NCBI GenBank assembly: GCA_028276345.1
Contig: JAPYWM010000008.1
Location: 1 to 17,450, forward strand
DNA: 17,450 bases
DNA from: Sphingobacterium sp.
GTDB lineage: Bacteria > Bacteroidota > Bacteroidia > SpSt-205
Reading direction: 5' to 3'
The notes beneath the pieces are model-generated. The model did no database searches, had not been told where the DNA came from, and saw only the letters and a list, made by a program, of their open reading frames with translations. Shown piece after piece: positions 7,258 to 14,162 of the stretch. Positions within the stretch are counted from its first letter, which is position 1, and every line of letters begins with the position of its first letter. Both the position numbers and the translations under genes were made by a program.

Positions 7258-7578
7258 CTGCAAGCCCCGAATGACCGCAAACTGCGGCACCTCATCAAAA
7301 GGAACCCCCACACCCTTAGCCCACCGCCGCATATATGAGCAAATTAGGGCCGCTCCGGAGGGCACTCAAAAGCGGGCGGTGATCGTACAAACGCAGATCC
7401 TGCTTGAGCCAGACAACCTGAATAGACATGGGCCCCAGGGCCATAAGCATTTTATGAGCAGGCAAAGTGCAGGAAGGGGAGAGAGGCTTGCCACTTTAGA
7501 GGTGAGTTTTTCATAAATATATCTCCCCTTACGATACGCAGGTTAGAGTCAGGCGGAGGGCAGTATCGGGGGAGCTGA
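7258..7578 (-). pseudogene. Decayed partial copy of the photolyase 5' end and its upstream region
   Basis: This is a direct-orientation copy of about 4664-5221, that is, the photolyase 5' part plus about 140 bp upstream. The start matches ATG at 7427-7429 and reads MSIQVVWLKQDLRLYDHRPL, followed by LSALRSGPNLLIY; it then shifts frame and stops. After the junction, RRWAKGVGVPFDEVPQFAVI matches photolyase residues 116-135. About 245 bp between parent residues 33 and 115 are missing. In the parent, both edges carry the plus-strand 5-mer CCGCA (4733-4737 and 4975-4979), so deletion between short repeats is likely. Overall identity by eye is high, in the upper 80s per cent. It is not translatable as a photolyase. 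Confidence 0.88.
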
Positions 7579-7683
7579 TGTTACCCCCTCTCGTTTTCAA
7601 TCTCTCTATTTCTCTTTACATCTGCCTAAAACTATCCATACGGAAAACCAAAAGCAGACTTACGGCACCGTCTCAGACCTCCC

Positions 7684-8055
7684 TTGAATAAGGCCCATCT
7701 CAGAGTCCTGTTTGCCCTTACTGGATTGAAGCTGGTGCGACGGCCCAACCTCCCTTTTTGGATAGAGGTTACGACCCGGAAAGACGATTTATGGATTTTA
7801 GCAGCCAGTGTAACTTATGAGGAGCATTGTGTGCCTTTATACATGGAAGTATGGCAGAGCATGAGTTTGCTTTATGACTTTTTGGAAAAGATAGAGAGTT
7901 TCATGCAAGACTTAGGTGAGCTATTGCTGAAGGGGTAGGAGTATATCGTTGTAGCGAAGGTGGGCTTTTGTGGGCATGCGCTGTCTAAGCTGTGTGCGGC
8001 ACTGGGATGAGAAGATGTGATTTGGAGCCATGCGGCCATGTGGCGGTCGTGCTAA
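7684..8055 (+). pseudogene. Degenerate DDE-type transposase remnant
   Basis: Reading one frame through internal stops gives a transposase-like series. The strands DDLWILAASVTYEEHCVPLY and EVWQSMSLLYDFLEKI match the usual layout after the first catalytic Asp of IS4-like DDE transposases. Then comes an in-frame TAG (7936-7938), followed by EYIVVAKVGFCGHALSKL, which mirrors the second-Asp motif (typically VADRGF) with the Asp changed to Lys. A TGA at 8008-8010 and a TAA at 8053-8055 follow. The first Asp position (FWIEVTT) also appears changed, to Glu. The frame is open back to 7630 without a start codon; 7684 is a TTG. The element is therefore long dead; I could not find its terminal inverted repeats. 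Family assignment is by pattern memory, so the exact IS family is open. Confidence 0.65.
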
Positions 8056-8063
8056 TGTAGAGG

Positions 8064-8951
8064 CTACGTATTTTTATTCTGAAAGAGGGTAGAGACTTCT
8101 TTGGCGAGGCCGGTAACTTCTACGGGGAGGATCCACTTGGTAGAGGCGGAGGTACCGAGGTTTTTGAGGGTGTCTAAGTACTGGAGGAGGAGGGTGTTTT
8201 GGTCGATGGTACGGGCGGCTCGGGTGATCTGTTCCAGAGCGAGGGCATAGCCTTCGGCGGCGATGCGCTGGGCTTCGCGCTGGGCCTCGGCCTTGAGGAT
8301 AGCGGCTTGTTTCTCCGCTTCGGCACGGAGGATAGCAGATTGTTTTTCGCCCTCAGCTCGGAGAATCTCAGCCTGTTTGGTCCCCTCGGCCTCGGTCACC
8401 ATAGCCCGGCGAGTCCGCTCAGCGGCCATTTGTTTGGTCATGGACTCCTGCACTTCGGCTGGGGGCTGGATTTCCTTGATTTCCACGGCATTGACCTGGA
8501 CGCCCCAGCGATGGGTTACCTCGTCCAGCTTCACACGAAGCTTTTGATTAATTTCTTCCCGCTTAGAAAGTACATCATCCAAGGCAATGTCCCCGATCAC
8601 GGCTCGCAGCGTCGTCGTGGCCAGGCCCTCCGTCGCTTGAAAGACATTTTGCACATTCACGACGGAGGCGAGGGGGTCTACGATTTGCAGGTAGATGAGG
8701 AAGTCAATGGAGATGGGGGCGTTGTCTTTGGTGATGCAGGTTTGTTTGGGGATTTCGAGGAGGCGTTCACGCATGTCTACCCGAATGGGCGTGTCTATGA
8801 TCGGGATAACGATCACGAGGCCGGGGCCTTTAGCTTGGGGTAGGGCGCGTCCAAGGCGCAGGACGACCAGACGCTGATATTCCGGCAAGACTTTAAGGGA
8901 GGAAAGAAGCAGGAAAATCGCTAACCCGATGAGGATGTATGTTAGCCACAT
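8064..8951 (-). CDS. SPFH/band 7 membrane protein (stomatin/paraslipin, QmcA-like)
   Basis: The product is 295 residues, the normal size for bacterial slipins. Residues 1-18 form one N-terminal transmembrane helix (WLTYILIGLAIFLLLSS). The SPFH domain follows from about 20 to 180, with VLPEYQRLVVLRLGR, RVDMRERLLEIP (57-68) and LRAVIGDIALDDVLSKRE (115-132). Residues 192-234 are an alanine/glutamate-rich coiled coil built of four 11-residue units. These proteins form large oligomeric rings on membrane microdomains and help membrane protein quality control; many are paired with NfeD, which is not seen here. A TTG-N20-TACCTTTG promoter ends 4 nt before the ATG, so the mRNA should be leaderless. 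The 3' end is duplicated at 1567-1690. Confidence 0.92.
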   Translation of the reverse strand: MWLTYILIGLAIFLLLSSLKVLPEYQRLVVLRLGRALPQAKGPGLVIVIPIIDTPIRVDMRERLLEIPKQTCITKDNAPISIDFLIYLQIVDPLASVVNVQNVFQATEGLATTTLRAVIGDIALDDVLSKREEINQKLRVKLDEVTHRWGVQVNAVEIKEIQPPAEVQESMTKQMAAERTRRAMVTEAEGTKQAEILRAEGEKQSAILRAEAEKQAAILKAEAQREAQRIAAEGYALALEQITRAARTIDQNTLLLQYLDTLKNLGTSASTKWILPVEVTGLAKEVSTLFQNKNT

Positions 8952-8955
8952 GGGG

Positions 8956-8986
8956 CAAAGGTACAGAGACTATGAACACAAGCCAA
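8956..8986 (-). promoter_or_regulatory. Bacteroidota-type promoter giving a leaderless SPFH transcript
   Basis: On the minus strand, TTG (8984-8986), exactly 20 nt of spacer and TACCTTTG (8956-8963) match the phylum consensus TTG-N19-21-TAnnTTTG. Only CCCC separates it from the SPFH ATG, placing the expected transcription start at or next to the A of the start codon. The remaining intergenic sequence to 9134 has no convincing gene. Confidence 0.8.
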
Positions 8987-9134
8987 ATAGTACCGGCTTG
9001 GCTGGCCCTTGTGGGTTTAGTTGGTATTGTGCGGGGGTAGAGGTAGGCGGGGGATGGGTGCTCGTTAGCGATACGGGCTTAGGGAGTGGAAAGCGGATGG
9101 GGGGTATAGCGGCCTGTTTCCCTAAATCATAAAC

Positions 9135-10355
9135 CTACACCAGCACTCCCACTTCCCCTCCCACCAGCACGCCGCCCACCGGCTCTCCGAACTGTCCCAC
9201 CGGCCAGTCCGCGTAATCTGAAATTTCCAGCTGGCTCAGGTGCTCTCCCTGTTGGATGTACCAGTCCGGGGTGTAGCCGTGCAGCAGGAGGTTGGCGAGG
9301 GTGCTGACCCATTCGCTGGGGGTCTCCGGACTCAGGCGGGCTATGAGGTAGTTTCGGGTCTCGGCGAGGGCCTCCTCGCTGGCGAAGGGCTTCTCGGCCC
9401 AGGCTGTTGTGATTTCAAGGGTTTTCTGGACGGCCTCGCTGGCGCGGGCTTTGTCGAGCTCTGATTCCACCAGGAAGTAGGCCCCGGTCCAGGTCTCTAC
9501 CGGTCGGGCGTAGATGCCGTAGGTGTAGCCGCCTTTTTCGCGGATTTCTCCCATGAGGCGGCTGCCGAAGTAGCCGCCCAGGTGGGTCAGCGCCAGTCGG
9601 AAGAGGGGATAGCGGGGATTGCTGCGCCGCAGCCCCGGATAGGCTATTCGGAGTGAAGCTTGCTGGGCCTCCTGATGCGCTTCGGTGTGCCAGCCCCAGG
9701 CCGGATTATGCACCGGCAGCGCGTACGAGAGGGCACCCTGCCAAGAGAGCCAGGGGCGTAGGGCCGCCGGATAGGTCGGCGCTACCACAAGCAAGTGCCG
9801 GAGGCTTTTCTGCAGGACGTTCTCGTAGAAGTGGCGCATTTCCTCCGCGGAGAGGGTGCGTATGTCGTCGGGCGAGAGCGTACTTCCGATGGCGTAGGTA
9901 TGGCCCCACAGGTGCTGTTTAAGGTAGGCGCTGGCGCGGAAGCTGGGGTAAGCCCACTCCCGCCGCCGTTCCTGGGATAGGCGTTCGATGATGGGCCTGA
10001 GTGCTGCTTCTGTCAGGGGCACTTCTGTCCAGAGGCGGTGTACGATCTGCAAAGCGGCGGGGAGATTTTCGGTGAGGCCTTCCAGACCGGTGATGAGGCC
10101 ATCCAGGTGGGTCTCCTCAATCAGGCGGAAGCCCAAGCTGCGGAGGGCAGCGAGCTTGTCGGGTTGGCTCTCCCGGAGCAGGGTCAGGAAGACCTGCCGG
10201 ACGAGGGGATGGTAGGCTTTGTACGCGGGGGCTTCCCACACCCACAGCACCCGGCTCAGCGGCCGCCGCAGAGGAAGATGCCAGAGCTGAACGCGCCCCT
10301 GCTGATACCGCTCCAAAGGCCACCCCGGCCCGTGAAACCGCACACGCATCGTCAT
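9135..10355 (-). CDS. M16 family peptidase homologue lacking the zinc motif
   Basis: The start at ATG 10353-10355 (406 residues) is chosen because a -7 box ends 5 nt upstream; ATG 10347-10349 is the alternative. The upstream 26 codons to 10433 look non-coding. The protein has the two-lobed M16 layout, with first-lobe helices such as LQIVHRLWTEVPLTEAAL, and in the second lobe FGSRLMGEIREKGGYTYGIYA, the Arg...Tyr substrate-binding motif of the family. The catalytic HxxEH is absent: the equivalent region has only KAYHPLVRQVFLTLL. Such R/Y-type subunits usually pair with a catalytic HxxEH subunit in heterodimeric processing peptidases, but no partner gene is present in this window. The C-terminus is valine/glycine-rich. 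It is probably a non-catalytic partner or an inactive homologue. Confidence 0.85.
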   Translation of the reverse strand: MTMRVRFHGPGWPLERYQQGRVQLWHLPLRRPLSRVLWVWEAPAYKAYHPLVRQVFLTLLRESQPDKLAALRSLGFRLIEETHLDGLITGLEGLTENLPAALQIVHRLWTEVPLTEAALRPIIERLSQERRREWAYPSFRASAYLKQHLWGHTYAIGSTLSPDDIRTLSAEEMRHFYENVLQKSLRHLLVVAPTYPAALRPWLSWQGALSYALPVHNPAWGWHTEAHQEAQQASLRIAYPGLRRSNPRYPLFRLALTHLGGYFGSRLMGEIREKGGYTYGIYARPVETWTGAYFLVESELDKARASEAVQKTLEITTAWAEKPFASEEALAETRNYLIARLSPETPSEWVSTLANLLLHGYTPDWYIQQGEHLSQLEISDYADWPVGQFGEPVGGVLVGGEVGVLV

Positions 10356-10360
10356 CCGCT

Positions 10361-10368
10361 CAAAGGTA
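10361..10368 (-). promoter_or_regulatory. -7 promoter element of the M16 gene
   Basis: TACCTTTG on the minus strand, 5 nt before the ATG at 10355, matches TAnnTTTG exactly and predicts a leaderless mRNA. No TTG stands at the ideal 19-21 nt upstream, so the -33 element is weak or absent. Confidence 0.6.
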
Positions 10369-10450
10369 AGGGATCGGCTGGAGCAACGAAGCCCCAACCC
10401 TGAGCTAAACCCCGCGCAGCCGCCGGAATACATACCCCTGCCCCGCTTAG

Positions 10451-10612
10451 GCGGAACGGTTAAGACCCCTTGTACGGATTGGAAACTTTTCCTTGGCTTC
10501 CCTTTGTACGCTTCTCCTGACGGCGGTGGGTATCTCTGAGCTGGCGGGCGGCATCTACCTGGTGCGTTGCGGCGAGCTGATGCAGGCCCTCGCCGTTTCC
10601 CGGGTAAATTGA
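10451..10612 (+). pseudogene. Orphan T9SS C-terminal sorting tail
   Basis: The frame ending at TGA 10610-10612 reads TAVGISELAGGIYLVRCG, then ELMQALAVSRVN. This is the typical end of a type A T9SS sorting domain (a LxxGxYLVR strand followed by a basic final strand). The frame opens only at 10451, after a stop, has no ATG and has no cargo domain before it. It is therefore the tail of a lost secreted protein, left between the M16 and ftsX genes. The convincing homology covers about 10520-10612. Upstream bases 10434-10519 show nothing further. Confidence 0.65.
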
Positions 10613-10662
10613 AACATACCGGGCAATGGCCCTGAAGGGTAGGGTTTTTATATTCTCAGAGC

Positions 10663-10688
10663 CCTTCGAAAGAAGGCCCTGATTTTTT
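10663..10688 (+). terminator. Candidate terminator upstream of ftsX
   Basis: CCTTC (10663-10667), GAAA loop, GAAGG (10672-10676), then CCCTGATTTTTT, a short GNRA-type hairpin followed by a T6 run at 10683-10688. It would end transcription coming from the lost T9SS gene and insulate the ftsX promoter, which lies 30 nt further on. The stem is only 5 bp, so confidence is moderate. Confidence 0.5.
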
Positions 10689-10718
10689 CTGAGCGGGGTG
10701 TATCCCCTGGTGCCGCCG

Positions 10719-10726
10719 TACCTTTG
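10719..10726 (+). promoter_or_regulatory. -7 promoter element of the ftsX operon
   Basis: TACCTTTG ends 4 nt before the ftsX ATG (10731), the same spacing as at the SPFH gene, predicting a leaderless operon transcript. No clear TTG stands 20 nt upstream. Confidence 0.65.
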
Positions 10727-10730
10727 GTGA

Positions 10731-11591
10731 ATGGGGCTACTGCGGGGGCCGCGTCTACCTTTTAACCATGCGCTGCTAAGTATCGTCTTGGCGCTATTCG
10801 TGTTGGGTATTTATGGGACTTTTTTGTTGGGGGGCCGTCTCATCCTGGAAAGCGCCCGGGAAAACCTCCGGTATCGGATTCTCCTGTACCCCACTGCGGA
10901 TGCGCAGAGTATTGAGGCCTTAGGGCAGTGGCTGCGCCAGCAGAGCCTCGTCCGAGAAGTCCAGTACATCTCCCCCGACGAAGCCCTGTCCGATTTCGCC
11001 CGGCGGGTGGGCGACGACTTTGTCCGGACTATGGAGGGCATCAACCCCTTCCCGCCCATGTTTCAGCTGCGTCTACGCGGTGAGCTTATCTCCACAGACA
11101 GCGTCAAACTTTTCAGCAGCCGGGTCTTAGAATGGGAAATCGTACGTGAGATAGACTACCCCCTGGAGACGCTCACAGCTTTTGAGGCGCGGGCGAAGCT
11201 CATCGGGTGGCTCGGCCTGGGGGTAGGCCTGGTGCTGGTGGTGGCGGTCTATCTGCTAATCTTCAGTACGGTGCGACTGGCGATATTTTCCCGGCGCTTA
11301 GAGATTCGGACGATGGAGCTGGTAGGCGCTACGGCGGCGTACATTGAGCAGCCCTTTATCTGGGTGGGGTTATTTCAGGGGGTGATAGGGGCGCTGATTG
11401 CGGTGAGCCTGCTGCATGTAGGGCTGATGATGATTGACCGCTACCTCTTACCTTTGCCGAACCTCTTACAGGACATGCGGCTTGGCTTCGTATATGGTGT
11501 GCTGACCCTACTGGGTGCCCTCATGGGCTTTTTAGCCAGTAAGATGGCCATTCGCCGCTTTCTGCACCAAACCTTAGAGAAAATAGTATGA
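10731..11591 (+). CDS. ftsX: Cell division protein FtsX (permease-like)
   Basis: The 286-residue protein has FtsX topology: a TM helix at about 15-35 (LLSIVLALFVLGIYGTFLLG), a periplasmic domain at about 40-155 containing VREVQYISPDEALSDFARR, and three C-terminal TM helices around 157-180, 206-233 and 248-271. The cytoplasmic stretch RRLEIRTMELVGAT (187-200) is the conserved coupling region for the FtsE ATPase. FtsEX controls cell-wall hydrolases at the division site. ftsE is not in the window, which is usual in Bacteroidota where it lies elsewhere. It is the first gene of a five-gene operon and its TGA overlaps the next ATG by 4 bp. Confidence 0.93.
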   Translation: MGLLRGPRLPFNHALLSIVLALFVLGIYGTFLLGGRLILESARENLRYRILLYPTADAQSIEALGQWLRQQSLVREVQYISPDEALSDFARRVGDDFVRTMEGINPFPPMFQLRLRGELISTDSVKLFSSRVLEWEIVREIDYPLETLTAFEARAKLIGWLGLGVGLVLVVAVYLLIFSTVRLAIFSRRLEIRTMELVGATAAYIEQPFIWVGLFQGVIGALIAVSLLHVGLMMIDRYLLPLPNLLQDMRLGFVYGVLTLLGALMGFLASKMAIRRFLHQTLEKIV

Positions 11592-11860
11592 CGCAGCCTA
11601 CCCAGACCCGGAAAAACCCTCAGCCCACGCCGACAGGGAAAGCTACCCGCCCCACCCCAGCCGTCGATGCTATGCCCTTTCGCCGGCCAAACTACCTCCT
11701 TTTAGGCGCAGGGGCTATCCTGCTGCTTATCGGGTATAGCTTGCTCCTGGTACCGGCCCATTTCGTGGACGCGAAAGAATTTTCTCCGGCTCTCTACATC
11801 GCACCCGTGGTCATCATGGGCGGATTCGGGACGCTCCTTTACGCGATCCTGAAACGATGA
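11588..11860 (+). CDS. DUF3098 family small membrane protein
   Basis: The 90-residue protein has a Pro/Thr-rich cytoplasmic N-terminus (1-32) and two TM helices, about 37-55 (YLLLGAGAILLLIGYSLLL) and 68-87. The motif FRRPNYLLL followed by GYSLLL and a short polar turn before the second helix is typical of DUF3098, a Bacteroidota family regularly found between ftsX and uppP. Its function is unknown; the fixed position suggests a role with division or envelope lipid carriers. ATG overlaps the ftsX stop (ATGA), and its own TGA overlaps the uppP ATG in the same way, so it is translationally coupled on both sides. Confidence 0.88.
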   Translation: MTQPTQTRKNPQPTPTGKATRPTPAVDAMPFRRPNYLLLGAGAILLLIGYSLLLVPAHFVDAKEFSPALYIAPVVIMGGFGTLLYAILKR

Positions 11861-12630
11861 GCTGGTGGGAAGCCCTCTTTTTGGCGGTCATAGAGGGCCT
11901 CACGGAGTTTTTGCCGGTGTCCTCCACGGGGCACTTGGTGCTGGCTTCCAGCTTTTTGGGGATTGCGAAAGAGACTTTTGTGCAGGACTTTGAGATCATC
12001 ATCCAGGGTGGGGCGATTTTGGCGGTGGTAGTACACAGCTTTTCCCGGCTGTGGCAGCCAAAGTTGTATGTGCTGGTAGGGGCGGCCTTTGTGCCGACAG
12101 CCCTGATGGGGTACCTTTTGCATGATTATGTGGAGGCGTTTCTCGACAGGCCGCTGGTGGTAGCCGGTGCGCTCATAGGGGGGGGCGTGGTGCTTCTCCT
12201 GATGGATAGGTGGTTCGCTGCGGCCCAGAAGGGCATAGAAGCGCTTCGGTGGCAGGAGGCATTGGGTATCGGGCTCATCCAGGGTATCAGTTTGGTGCCG
12301 GGGGTATCTCGGGCGGCGGCGGCGCTATTTGGGGGGCGGCTCATGGGCCTTTCCCGCCAGGAAGCGGCCGAATTCTCCTTTCTTTTAGCGGTGCCGACCC
12401 TGGGCGCCGCAGCAGCGTATAAGTTCCTCAAAAGCCCCATCGTCTGGACGGGCGAGCGTACGGCGATACTTCTGGTGGGAATGGCCGTGGCCTTTCTCGT
12501 GGCGCTGGCAGCCATGCGGTTCCTTGTAGCGGTGTGGATGCGGTGGGGAATGCGGCCGTTTGGTTGGTATCGCATAGCTTTGGGGATAGGGGTATGGCTG
12601 GTGTGGGCCGCGGGGAAATTCTCCTCATAG
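11857..12630 (+). CDS. uppP: Undecaprenyl-diphosphatase UppP (BacA family)
   Basis: The enzyme dephosphorylates undecaprenyl diphosphate to recycle the lipid carrier used for peptidoglycan and surface polysaccharides. The 257-residue protein has the family signatures EGLTEFLPVSSTGH (13-26), with the catalytic glutamates, and PGVSR (148-152), followed by LFGGRLMGLSR and FSFLLAVPTLGAA. About eight hydrophobic helices are visible. The usual PGxSRSG continues here as SRAAAA, a mild variation. The start ATG (11857) overlaps the DUF3098 stop by 4 bp, and the gene's end overlaps truB by 37 bp. Confidence 0.95.
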   Translation: MSWWEALFLAVIEGLTEFLPVSSTGHLVLASSFLGIAKETFVQDFEIIIQGGAILAVVVHSFSRLWQPKLYVLVGAAFVPTALMGYLLHDYVEAFLDRPLVVAGALIGGGVVLLLMDRWFAAAQKGIEALRWQEALGIGLIQGISLVPGVSRAAAALFGGRLMGLSRQEAAEFSFLLAVPTLGAAAAYKFLKSPIVWTGERTAILLVGMAVAFLVALAAMRFLVAVWMRWGMRPFGWYRIALGIGVWLVWAAGKFSS

Positions 12631-13250
12631 ATAAGCCTTATGGCTGGACGTCCACCCGAGCGGTGGAATGGGTCAAGCGCCGCTTTCGGTGCCGGAAAGC
12701 CGGCCATGCGGGGACGCTCGACCCCCTCGCCACCGGCCTTCTCATCATCGGCACGGAAGCGCAAACGAAAGCCTTGACCCACCTGATGACTCTACCGAAG
12801 GAGTACTATGCGTTGATTCGGTTAGGCTATCGGACGGCGTCGGATGATGCGGAGTTTGCGCCGCAGCGGGTGGGGGAAGCGCCGCGGCTCTCGCTGGCAG
12901 AGTGGGAGGCGGTACTGTCGGATTTTCAGGGGGAGATATGGCAGCGGCCGCCAGCTTACGCGGCGCTGAAAGTGCAGGGAAAGCGGGCCTATGCGTTAGC
13001 TCGTGCGGGCGAGGCAGCCGATCTTCCGTCCCGCCCTGTCGTAGTGTATAGGCTGGAAGTAGTTCGTTACGACCCGCCGGAGCGGGTGCTTTTACGGATT
13101 GGGTGCGGGAAGGGCTTTTATGTGCGGAGTCTGGCACGGGACATCGGGGAGAAGCTCGGATGTGGAGGCTATTTAGCGGCTTTACGGCGCACCGCTATTG
13201 GCCCTTATACGGTAAGCCAAGCTATCCAGCCTGATGCAGGTCGTCCATGA
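12594..13250 (+). CDS. truB: tRNA pseudouridine(55) synthase TruB
   Basis: I place the start at ATG 12594, inside the uppP 3' end, because MAGVGRGEILLIDKPYGWTS fits the family N-terminus; the frame further upstream is only uppP in another frame, and GTG 12603 is also possible. The 218-residue enzyme converts U55 of tRNA to pseudouridine in the T-loop. GHAGTLDPLATGLL (37-50) contains the catalytic Asp43, and QRPPAYAALKVQGKRAYALAR and GFYVRSLARDIGE are the standard later motifs. It lacks the C-terminal PUA-like domain of E. coli TruB (about 314 residues), as is normal for this phylum. It overlaps uppP by 37 bp and ribF by 17 bp. Confidence 0.95.
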   Translation: MAGVGRGEILLIDKPYGWTSTRAVEWVKRRFRCRKAGHAGTLDPLATGLLIIGTEAQTKALTHLMTLPKEYYALIRLGYRTASDDAEFAPQRVGEAPRLSLAEWEAVLSDFQGEIWQRPPAYAALKVQGKRAYALARAGEAADLPSRPVVVYRLEVVRYDPPERVLLRIGCGKGFYVRSLARDIGEKLGCGGYLAALRRTAIGPYTVSQAIQPDAGRP

Positions 13251-14118
13251 TCGGCAGGCGGGCCCTCGGGGCGGCATTCTCACCCTGGGCACCTTTGATG
13301 GGGTGCATCGAGGGCACCAGGCCCTCCTGCGTGTGGCTCGCTCCCGGGCCCAAGCGCTGGGCACCTTCGTGGAAGTGTGGCTCTACCATCCCCATCCCCG
13401 GCAGGTCCTCCGAGGCGAAACAGTGCCCCTCCTCACGCTCCTGCCAGAGCGGCTCCACCTCTTAGAAGGGCAGGGGGTAGAGGTAGTTCGGGTCATCTCC
13501 TTTACGCCGGAAATAGCGGCCCTCCCCGCCGAAATCTACGTAACGGACTGGCTCCAGGACCTAAGTGCCCCCAAGGAGCTGGTGCTGGGGTATGATCACC
13601 ATTTTGGGCGAGGGCGGGCAGGGGATGCCACCTTTTTGCGGAGGCACGGGCTACAGGTGGAGGAAGTTCCTCCCCTTTTAGAGGGGGGCCAGCCTGTCAG
13701 CAGCTCTCGTATTCGGCGGCTTATTCAGGCGGGGGCAGTAGTGGAGGCGGCACGGCTACTTGGGCGGCCCTACTTTGTGGAAGGGCGCGTGGAAATGGGC
13801 CGGCAGATAGCCCGCCAGCTTGGCACGCCCACCGCTAATCTCCCCTGGCCTGCCGAAAAGGCCCTTCCGCCCCCCGGCGTCTATGCTGGCCAGGCGCACG
13901 TCGGGAAAAGCTATCCGGCTATGCTCTACCTCTCGCCGCAGGGCCTTCTGGAGGCCCACCTCCTCGGCTGGGAGGGCCCCGCCCTCTACGGCAAAACTCT
14001 CCGCGTAGACATCGTAGCTTTCCTTCGCCCGCACCAGGAAGGCCTCTCCGAAAAGGCTATGCAGCGGCAGATCGCCGAAGACCTCCGTCAAGTGCGGGCG
14101 TACTGGGGGTTGGATTAG
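13234..14118 (+). CDS. ribF: Bifunctional riboflavin kinase/FAD synthetase RibF
   Basis: The 294-residue protein phosphorylates riboflavin to FMN and adenylates FMN to FAD. The N-terminal nucleotidyltransferase domain has GTFDGVHRGH (19-28, HxGH class), YDHHFGRGRAGD (120-131) and SSSRIRRLI (156-164). The C-terminal flavokinase domain starts about 180, with GRVEMGRQIARQLGTPTANL (184-203), containing the PTAN motif, and PPPGVYAG. It begins within truB (17-bp overlap), so is probably translationally coupled, and is the last gene of the operon. The 44 bp to the convergent P450 gene have no clear terminator hairpin. Its FAD product is the cofactor of both photolyases in this window. Confidence 0.95.
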   Translation: MQVVHDRQAGPRGGILTLGTFDGVHRGHQALLRVARSRAQALGTFVEVWLYHPHPRQVLRGETVPLLTLLPERLHLLEGQGVEVVRVISFTPEIAALPAEIYVTDWLQDLSAPKELVLGYDHHFGRGRAGDATFLRRHGLQVEEVPPLLEGGQPVSSSRIRRLIQAGAVVEAARLLGRPYFVEGRVEMGRQIARQLGTPTANLPWPAEKALPPPGVYAGQAHVGKSYPAMLYLSPQGLLEAHLLGWEGPALYGKTLRVDIVAFLRPHQEGLSEKAMQRQIAEDLRQVRAYWGLD

Positions 14119-14162
14119 CGCAGAATCCGCTACGGGTGCCTTATGGAATGTAGGAGGGGGGA

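Noticed and set aside
7139..7516. Plus-strand 125-residue open frame
   Set aside because: It runs antisense through the copied photolyase remnant; its protein resembles the antisense frame of the parent gene at 4934-5143.
8199..8843. Plus-strand 214-residue open frame
   Set aside because: It is the antisense shadow of the SPFH gene, produced by its repetitive Ala/Glu coiled coil.
8972..9040. Plus-strand 22-residue hydrophobic peptide MNTSQIVPAWLALVGLVGIV..., divergent from SPFH
   Set aside because: It overlaps the SPFH promoter, has no promoter of its own and no recognisable family; chance is likely.
12126..12782. Minus-strand 218-residue open frame
   Set aside because: It is antisense to uppP and truB, both with complete motifs; its composition is shadow-like.
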